From Microcaldota archaeon (GTDB taxonomy: Archaea > Micrarchaeota > Micrarchaeia > Anstonellales > Bilamarchaeaceae): a DNA stretch of 9,562 nt. Made by a program: the position numbers and the translations under genes. Position 1 is the first letter of the stretch. Each line of letters starts with the position of its first letter. The stretch is taken from NCBI GenBank assembly GCA_020726005.1, contig DYTL01000029.1:1-9562 (forward strand), read 5' to 3'. Positions 4,459-9,562 of the stretch are shown in pieces. Below the pieces are notes generated by a model. The model was given only the letters and a program-made list of their open reading frames with translations, made no database searches and was not told the origin of the DNA.

Positions 4459-6747
4459 CTATATATAAAGTTTCTTAAGTGTTTCTTGAAATTCAGCAAG
4501 CACATCACTTATTTTTTCAGTTTGCGCGAATATTGCACCTTCCTTGTTCTGTTCCTTAATAAATACTATAATATTTTTTGTGCCATATATCGTTATATTC
4601 TTATAATCGGAATTAAACACTTTCTCTCCCAGTGTTTTCGCATAATTTGAAATTCTCCATGAAAGTATTGCTTCCAATGTCTGATTTCCAACGATAGAAT
4701 AGGCATAATGTATATTGCCTTTACTCATTATTATTCCTCCAAATATCATGTTTCTGGAAGCTAATTTTTTGAGTAGATCAATGCCACTAATAGCAACCGT
4801 TGGAACAACCGTTTTCTTTATACCTTCTGCATCTATATAAATGCCTTCTCCTTCGTGTTCAGCGATGAATTTGTTTGCAGCCCACACTCTCCACCTGGAA
4901 GGTATATCGCTCATTGCAATAAAGGCAAAACCACCGTGCTCTGCAAGTTTCTTGGTTATTTCGTTGTTCCATGTTGGCCAATATTCCTTGATTATGTTGG
5001 TTTTTTCGTCTATGTTCGCTATCGCAATTTCTGCCTGTTTTGCATGCTTTTCTATAAGTTCTTTTACTTCCCATTCGCTCCCGAAACGTTCGAGTAATTC
5101 CTCTATTCGTTCGAGTGGAATTGAAATAAGAGCTTCTTTTTCTTCACTTACATTTATATTTTTAGACGCGATTATGCGTTCTTTGAGTACATCAATTTGT
5201 TCCTTAAGTGCATTAAATCTAAGCCTATTGGCTCTTGGGCTCAAATTAAGAACCTTTTCGTAATATCTTCTTCCAATAACCATGCCCTTGAATTCATTTA
5301 CAAATAGCATACAAAAAATGTGTAATGCAAGGAAAAAAGATATAACCGAAAACGAACCAAACAAATCTGTTGTTAAATGCTTGCTAATTTTCTTATATTC
5401 AAATACATCCTCACTAACTGGAATCGTATTGAAAAACAACCCAAAGCCAACTACAAAAAGAAAAATAGCAATAACAAAATAACGCTTTGTATGCGGAATC
5501 GCATTACCAAAACTCTTGATTATATTATTTTTAATTCCGCCGGATGCAAAAATTGCACGCATAACATTTAATCCTATTTTTCCACACAATATAAATGTAA
5601 AAATTACTATATCCCAAAACATACCTATTATTGCAAGTGCAGGATAATACCCAAGACCTTTACTATACAAATATATCTGCTTGCTTATTTCTATTGCATA
5701 TCCTATTAACTGGTTTTTTTCAACAGAAATGGTTTTGAGGTACGCGTTTGAGGTTGGCCAGTTCATAGCTATATTTTCATCTATATTCTGCATAGTGCGG
5801 AATGAATAGCTAAGCACATATTTTGGATAAAGATTAAATGTAATAACTGGCCAAGTTATTTGATTCGTGTTTTTATTGAATGTGCTACCATGGCTGAGCG
5901 TTATGTTCCTAAGCGAAGGTATTAAGGACTTTGGTATGTTATCGGTTATCTTTAATTCACCATAGTCTTTACTACCAAATGTAAATTTTAGGTTCGTTAC
6001 ATAAATATAAGCAATTGGCTGTCGTTCGTATTGCCCCATTATATCAAGCATGCTTATAATTTTATTGTTATTATAGCTAATTTGCTTGCATATACCAAAC
6101 ACATTGTTGTTGAATAACAGATTGGTATTCATAATATTTGTGCGGTCAATTATCGCATTAAGCTTCTGCATTATTCTTTTTTTTTCATTTTCAGGGACAT
6201 TCTTCAATGTTATAATTGAGTTCTTCACATTGCGTATATCTTCATCCATTGCGCGGCTGTTTTGCGAGAAATCGTAAATCCAATATCCAATAAGCTCATG
6301 CACATATGAGTATTTTTTACATTGCGCTGTTATACAAAGATTTGCACATACTTCAGGACTTTCGCAACTGTTTCCAATAATCTTGTTTATTCCGAATGCA
6401 TCTCTACATATATTTTCCATATCTGTCCTTTCATTATCAAATTGAAAAATAAGGGATTCGAGATTTGAAATATCGGAATCAGTGTAATTTTTAATTGATT
6501 TTATATTAAGCGACGTTTCGACCTGCGCAATGCTTATGGCTTTCTGCATTATTAGATTCTGTTCAACATCAATAATTATTGGTTTGAAAATGTAATTTTT
6601 TATATCAATAGAACCATCATTATCAAAATCTTCTGTGGTTGTTAAAAGAATGAATTCGTTTACCGGCGCGTCTATCGTTTTTTCGGTAATACAGCCAAAT
6701 AAGAAAAATAGCAGTAGGAATGCAAGTACAATTATTGGTTTTCGCAT
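4459..6747 (-). CDS. Predicted lipoprotein/membrane protein with Cys-rich exterior and Roadblock/LC7-like cytosolic C-terminus
   Basis: I do not recognise a named family for this 762-residue protein. Residues 1-19 form a lipoprotein-type signal (hydrophobic core, then LFGC with C19). At 40-48, DFDNDGSID fits an EF-hand/dockerin-like calcium loop. Residues 114-143 hold five cysteines (114, 128, 134, 138, 143), with another at 220, likely disulfides outside the cell. Three hydrophobic segments follow (about 368-398, 422-440, 462-486); basic loops after the first and third place the C-terminus in the cytosol. Residues about 505-580 are helical and charged, coiled-coil-like. The final 110 residues run helix, hairpin FGGIIMSKGNIHY, long helix, two strands and a closing helix, resembling Roadblock/LC7 domains of archaeal GTPase partners. 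It is transcribed toward gyrB with a 209-bp gap and shares a 50-bp divergent promoter region with cca. The reading frame is certain; domain assignments after the signal peptide are inference. Confidence 0.85.
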   Translation of the reverse strand: MRKPIIVLAFLLLFFLFGCITEKTIDAPVNEFILLTTTEDFDNDGSIDIKNYIFKPIIIDVEQNLIMQKAISIAQVETSLNIKSIKNYTDSDISNLESLIFQFDNERTDMENICRDAFGINKIIGNSCESPEVCANLCITAQCKKYSYVHELIGYWIYDFSQNSRAMDEDIRNVKNSIITLKNVPENEKKRIMQKLNAIIDRTNIMNTNLLFNNNVFGICKQISYNNNKIISMLDIMGQYERQPIAYIYVTNLKFTFGSKDYGELKITDNIPKSLIPSLRNITLSHGSTFNKNTNQITWPVITFNLYPKYVLSYSFRTMQNIDENIAMNWPTSNAYLKTISVEKNQLIGYAIEISKQIYLYSKGLGYYPALAIIGMFWDIVIFTFILCGKIGLNVMRAIFASGGIKNNIIKSFGNAIPHTKRYFVIAIFLFVVGFGLFFNTIPVSEDVFEYKKISKHLTTDLFGSFSVISFFLALHIFCMLFVNEFKGMVIGRRYYEKVLNLSPRANRLRFNALKEQIDVLKERIIASKNINVSEEKEALISIPLERIEELLERFGSEWEVKELIEKHAKQAEIAIANIDEKTNIIKEYWPTWNNEITKKLAEHGGFAFIAMSDIPSRWRVWAANKFIAEHEGEGIYIDAEGIKKTVVPTVAISGIDLLKKLASRNMIFGGIIMSKGNIHYAYSIVGNQTLEAILSWRISNYAKTLGEKVFNSDYKNITIYGTKNIIVFIKEQNKEGAIFAQTEKISDVLAEFQETLKKLYI

Positions 6748-6766
6748 ACTTTATCTATCATTAGGG

Positions 6767-6777
6767 TATTTAAAAAT
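6767..6777. promoter_or_regulatory. Single TATA element centred between two divergent genes
   Basis: The 50-bp gap contains one clear AT-rich element, TATTTAAAAAT. Its centre (6772) is 25 nt from the minus-strand ATG at 6747 and 26 nt from the plus-strand ATG at 6798. Read either way (TATTTAAAAAT or ATTTTTAAATA) it resembles an archaeal TATA box at the right distance for a leaderless transcript. Neither start has a Shine-Dalgarno site. Confidence 0.55.
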
Positions 6778-6797
6778 CTAATCTCCTATTTTCTCTT

Positions 6798-8126
6798 ATG
6801 TTAAATACTAAAAAAATACTTAAGAATATAAAGCCAAATGCTGAATGCGAGAAGGCAGAATTGAAATTTATTTCATTGGTGATAGCGCGACTCAAAAAAG
6901 AGATACGCAAAGCAAACATAGTGCTTGCGGGTTCATTTGCAAAAGGCACGTTTTTAGAATGTGATAAGGATATTGATATTTTTGTACTTTTCAAGCATAA
7001 TGTAAAAAAGGAGGATATGAAAAATATAGTATGCGCCGCGGTTAAAAACGTATTTCCCGATGCGTTTTTTCAAATTGCTTATGCACAACATCCGTATGTA
7101 CGTGTATTTACTAAAAGAAGAAAAATAGATGTTGTTCCTGCTTATGAAATTAATAGTGAATCACATTTTGAATTAAAGACAGCAGTAGATCGAAGCCAGC
7201 TTCACACTAGATACATACTTTCTAAAATGAGCGAAGAACAAAAAGACGAGGTTCGGCTTTTAAAAAAATTCCTTAAAGTTAATTTTTTATACGGCGCTGA
7301 AATAAAGGTGCAAGGTTTTTCAGGTTATTTATGTGAATTGCTTATACTTAAATACGGAACTTTTGAAAAAACTATAAACGCAATTGCAAAATGGAAAGAG
7401 TACACCTTTATAGATATTGAAAATAAAACTGAAAAAGATAATGCGCTTATGAAATTCGGTGTTCCTTTAATGGTTATAGATCCAATAGATGCGAACCGCA
7501 ACGTTTCCGCAGTTGTTAGTATTGAAAATTATAAAGCGATAATACTTCTTGCGCGTGCATTCTGTAAATCTAAAAACAAACTTGCGTTTTTCACAAAGAA
7601 AAACGCAACTCGTGCACAACTCGCGAATTTTCTGAAAAAGAAAAATATCTATTGTATTTCATTTATTGCGCCAAATATTATTGATGATGTGCTTTGGGGA
7701 CAAGTGAGAAGATTTTATTCTGCATTACGCTCCGCGATAGAAAAAGAAGGATTTGAAATTACTGGATATATATTGAACAGATGCGGCGAAAATATTTGCA
7801 TACTTTTAGAATTATTCAAGGATAAATTGCCATTAATAAAAATCTTGCGTGGTCCACCACTTAAATTCGTAACTGAATGTAAAAAATTTTCTTCTAAATA
7901 TAGAAAATCGATTTTTATTAAGAATAAACGGCTTATGGCAAGGGTAAAACGGGATGTACATACGCTCGAAGAATTTTTTTTCAGAATAATAAAAAAATTT
8001 CCAATTCCTTCGCATTTAAATTCAGTGAAAAATGCGAAAATATACAAAAATACAAAAATAATAGAAAATTGTAAAGAAGTGCTTCAACAATATACTTACG
8101 AAAAAGATTATAATTCTACCTGTTAA
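6798..8126 (+). CDS. cca: CCA-adding enzyme (tRNA nucleotidyltransferase, archaeal class I)
   Basis: Adds or repairs the 3' CCA of tRNAs using CTP and ATP without a nucleic acid template. At 442 residues it matches archaeal class I enzymes. The nucleotidyltransferase signature GSFAKGT (45-51) is followed by D58-I-D60, and the third carboxylate is D111 in IDVVPAY (110-116). Further class I landmarks are TAVDRSQLHTRYI (128-140), the YGAE and GFSGYLCE region (165-180) and DPIDANRNVSAVVS (228-241). The C-terminal third is lysine-rich, as expected for tRNA binding. The ATG is 26 nt from the divergent TATA element, so the mRNA is probably leaderless. The GMP synthase gene follows 9 nt after the stop. 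The tRNA in this window lacks CCA, so this activity is needed. All expected catalytic residues are present. Confidence 0.95.
   Translation: MLNTKKILKNIKPNAECEKAELKFISLVIARLKKEIRKANIVLAGSFAKGTFLECDKDIDIFVLFKHNVKKEDMKNIVCAAVKNVFPDAFFQIAYAQHPYVRVFTKRRKIDVVPAYEINSESHFELKTAVDRSQLHTRYILSKMSEEQKDEVRLLKKFLKVNFLYGAEIKVQGFSGYLCELLILKYGTFEKTINAIAKWKEYTFIDIENKTEKDNALMKFGVPLMVIDPIDANRNVSAVVSIENYKAIILLARAFCKSKNKLAFFTKKNATRAQLANFLKKKNIYCISFIAPNIIDDVLWGQVRRFYSALRSAIEKEGFEITGYILNRCGENICILLELFKDKLPLIKILRGPPLKFVTECKKFSSKYRKSIFIKNKRLMARVKRDVHTLEEFFFRIIKKFPIPSHLNSVKNAKIYKNTKIIENCKEVLQQYTYEKDYNSTC
8107..8116 (+). promoter_or_regulatory. Internal TATA-like element before the GMP synthase gene
   Basis: GATTATAATT, inside the last codons of cca, is centred about 25 nt before the ATG at 8136. 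The ATG has no Shine-Dalgarno site in the 9-nt gap, so the gene may have its own leaderless transcript even though it sits in operon-like spacing behind cca. Confidence 0.4.
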
Positions 8127-8135
8127 AATAGTTCT

Positions 8136-9089
8136 ATGTCATTTAATCCAGAAAAATTTATTGCATCTGCGGAAAAAGAGATACGCTTACGTATAGGTAA
8201 TGAGAAGGCGATAATCGCGCTTTCTGGTGGTGTTGATAGTTTTGTTGCTGCGACATTATGCGCAAACGCAGGTATACGTTTGCAGGCTGTTTTTATTGAT
8301 ACGGGCTATATGAGAAAAAATGAGGCAGAAAAAGTAAAATCAGTTTCTAAAGAAGTAGGTATTCATTTGAAAATAATCAATGCAGAAAAACAATTTATTT
8401 CTGCACTTAATAAAATAAACGAACCAGAAAAGAAAAGAAAAATAATAGGTGAATTATTTATACGCACCTTTGAAAAAGAAGCAAAAACGAGTGAAGCTGC
8501 ATTTCTTGTACAAGGTACAATAGCCCCTGATTGGATAGAAAGCGGTGGACATGGAAGAGACACAATTAAAAGCCATCATAATGTTGCGGGGCTTCCAAAA
8601 AATATGGACTTGAAACTTTGCGAACCACTCAAAGAACTTTACAAACATGAAGTACGCATTGTTGGAAAAATACTCGGACTTCCACAATGCATTTATGAAA
8701 GACAACCTTTTCCAGGCCCAGGACTTGCGGTGCGCGTAGTTGGAGAAATTACAAAAGAAAAATTAGAAATAGTACGTGAAGCTTGCAGTATTATGGAAGA
8801 AGAAATAGAACGTGCAAGCGTTGAAGGAAAAATGGAAAAGCCATGGCAGTATTTTGCTGCACTTTTACCATCAAAAACAGTTGGAGTGAAAGGTGATGAA
8901 CGCTCTTATAAATATACTATAGTTATTCGCGCGGTGAAAAGTCTTGATGGCATGACCGCAAATTTTTCGTATATCCCTCAGGATGTTTTGCAAATCATCT
9001 CAACAAGGATTACGAATGAAATCAGAGAAGTTGGAAGAGTGGTTTATGATATTACAAACAAACCTCCTTCAACAATAGAATTAGAGTAA
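8136..9089 (+). CDS. guaAB: GMP synthase subunit B (ATP pyrophosphatase)
   Basis: Adenylates XMP and replaces the AMP with ammonia to give GMP, the last step of guanine nucleotide synthesis. At 317 residues it contains only the ATP-pyrophosphatase and dimerisation domains. The glutaminase domain found at the N-terminus of bacterial GuaA is absent, as in archaea where a separate subunit A supplies ammonia. Motifs: PP-loop SGGVDS (30-35), FIDTGYMRKNE, QGTIAPDWIES, KSHHNVAGLP, RQPFPGPGLAVRV, GVKGDERSYKYT and the C-terminal RVVYDITNKPPSTIELE, all typical. No glutaminase subunit gene is in the window. It lies 9 nt after cca on the same strand and ends 3 bp before a convergent small gene. No truncation is seen. 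Confidence 0.95.
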   Translation: MSFNPEKFIASAEKEIRLRIGNEKAIIALSGGVDSFVAATLCANAGIRLQAVFIDTGYMRKNEAEKVKSVSKEVGIHLKIINAEKQFISALNKINEPEKKRKIIGELFIRTFEKEAKTSEAAFLVQGTIAPDWIESGGHGRDTIKSHHNVAGLPKNMDLKLCEPLKELYKHEVRIVGKILGLPQCIYERQPFPGPGLAVRVVGEITKEKLEIVREACSIMEEEIERASVEGKMEKPWQYFAALLPSKTVGVKGDERSYKYTIVIRAVKSLDGMTANFSYIPQDVLQIISTRITNEIREVGRVVYDITNKPPSTIELE

Positions 9090-9092
9090 TAC

Positions 9093-9371
9093 TTAACTCG
9101 ATATTCCATTCAATATATTACTAAATTTATTCGCAATTTTAGGAATTGTTAATTCAGGTGTACCAATTTTGCGAGAAATATCTAATTTTTGAGAAGACGC
9201 AACTGTGTTGGGTTCAGTAGTTTCTCTTGGTTCCAAATATTTCTTCATACTTAAAAACATTTCATTTAAGTTAAAAGGTATTTCCAAATACTTTACTGGA
9301 ATTATATGTGTGGATTTTTTTTCTTTCTGAAGTTCAATATTCTTTTCTGTTAATTGCTGCGTATCTACCAT
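9093..9371 (-). CDS. Unrecognised 92-residue protein
   Basis: I do not recognise this family. The protein is hydrophilic, with no signal peptide or membrane segment. Residues about 7-22 are rich in Lys, Glu and Gln and probably helical; the middle (about 24-47) mixes hydrophobic and charged residues (IIPVKYLEIPFNLNEMFLSM); a Thr/Ser/Pro-rich stretch (about 52-62) looks flexible; the end (IPKIANKFSNILNGISS) may form an amphipathic helix. It faces the GMP synthase gene tail to tail with only 3 bp between stops. I place the start at ATG 9371; a GTG at 9380 in the same frame lies 26 nt from a TATA element and would add three residues. A frame this long in AT-rich DNA with a well-placed promoter supports a real gene, but there is no family evidence. 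Confidence 0.6.
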   Translation of the reverse strand: MVDTQQLTEKNIELQKEKKSTHIIPVKYLEIPFNLNEMFLSMKKYLEPRETTEPNTVASSQKLDISRKIGTPELTIPKIANKFSNILNGISS

Positions 9372-9400
9372 AAAAGCCACTGTAAATAATTACATTACAA

Positions 9401-9412
9401 ATTAATATATAC
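9401..9412 (-). promoter_or_regulatory. TATA box for the 92-residue protein
   Basis: The minus strand reads GGTATATATTAAT, centred near 9406: 26 nt before GTG 9380 and 35 nt before ATG 9371. It is one of the closer matches in the window to the archaeal TATA consensus. Confidence 0.5.
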
Positions 9413-9427
9413 CAATGTTTGCATACA

Positions 9428-9437
9428 TTTATATATC
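9428..9437 (+). promoter_or_regulatory. Unassigned TATA-like element
   Basis: TTTATATATC on the plus strand, followed by short TATC repeats, would place a transcript start near 9455. No convincing ORF follows before the window ends (the only ATG, at 9473, opens 24 codons). The transcript could be an untranslated RNA or the leader of a gene beyond 9562. A 7-bp inverted repeat (9494-9500 with 9526-9532) lies downstream but is weak. Confidence 0.25.
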
Positions 9438-9562
9438 TATCTATCTTCAACCACAAACATAAAATCAAAGGGATGTATTGCTCTAATTATATAATTTTGT
9501 GTGCAGTTCGTGCGAGTTTTAGATTACAAAATATTTGTTTTCTATAACCGATACATTTAAAT

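Noticed and set aside
4841..5263. 140-codon plus-strand ORF opposite the membrane protein gene.
   Set aside because: It is antisense to the coding region, Ser-rich and hydrophobic, which is typical of reverse-complement translation of a charged helical region.
7715..8047. 110-codon minus-strand ORF opposite the end of cca.
   Set aside because: It is an antisense shadow of the lysine-rich CCA enzyme C-terminus, with no promoter or motif.
9432..9446. TATC tandem repeats as a repeat array or CRISPR-like element.
   Set aside because: Only about three 4-nt units with no spacers; a trivial AT-rich run. No direct repeats of CRISPR type were seen anywhere in the window.

Overview
This window looks like chromosomal DNA from an AT-rich archaeon, most probably a small-genome DPANN lineage (Micrarchaeota, Diapherotrites or similar; the lineage is inference). 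The archaeal signs are a class I CCA-adding enzyme, a stand-alone GMP synthase ATP-pyrophosphatase subunit, a C/D box guide RNA with two 12-nt guides, a tRNA without encoded CCA, TATA boxes about 23-29 nt before start codons with almost no Shine-Dalgarno sites (leaderless transcription), and an archaeal-style lipoprotein signal. GyrB is the bacterial-type enzyme that many archaea acquired by transfer.

Layout. 1-165 (+): 3' end of an unrecognised coiled-coil gene. 307-1521 (+): membrane thiol-redox protein joining a glutaredoxin/thioredoxin-like CPHC domain to a six-helix CcdA/DsbD-like domain. 1567-2160 (+): thymidylate kinase, whose last codons and stop lie inside tRNA-Glu(UUC) at 2151-2225. 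About 2250-2313 (+): C/D box sRNA directly after the tRNA. 2366-4249 (-): gyrB. 4250-4458: 209-bp gap holding the gyrB promoter region and a doubtful 19-codon ORF. 4459-6747 (-): 762-residue predicted lipoprotein/membrane protein with a Cys-rich exterior, three central membrane segments and a cytosolic C-terminus resembling a Roadblock/LC7 fold. 6748-6797: 50-bp divergent promoter with one TATA-like element midway between two start codons. 6798-8126 (+): cca. 8136-9089 (+): GMP synthase subunit B. 9093-9371 (-): unrecognised 92-residue protein, convergent with it. 9381-9562: AT-rich, promoter-like elements only.

How the genes relate. Most are informational or nucleotide-metabolism housekeeping genes: dTMP to dTDP (tmk), XMP to GMP (guaAB), tRNA 3' end completion (cca, needed by the CCA-less tRNA-Glu here), rRNA 2'-O-methylation (sRNA) and DNA supercoiling (gyrB). 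The two membrane proteins suggest active disulfide chemistry at the cell surface: one is a likely transmembrane thiol shuttle, the other has a cysteine-rich external domain. A functional link between them is only a guess.

The observations most worth following are the new-looking C/D box sRNA with a candidate 23S rRNA target, the same-strand overlap of tmk with tRNA-Glu, the symmetric single-TATA divergent promoter, the self-contained thiol-relay fusion, and the surface-to-cytosol Roadblock-like protein. I found no CRISPR array, transposon or toxin-antitoxin or defence cassette.
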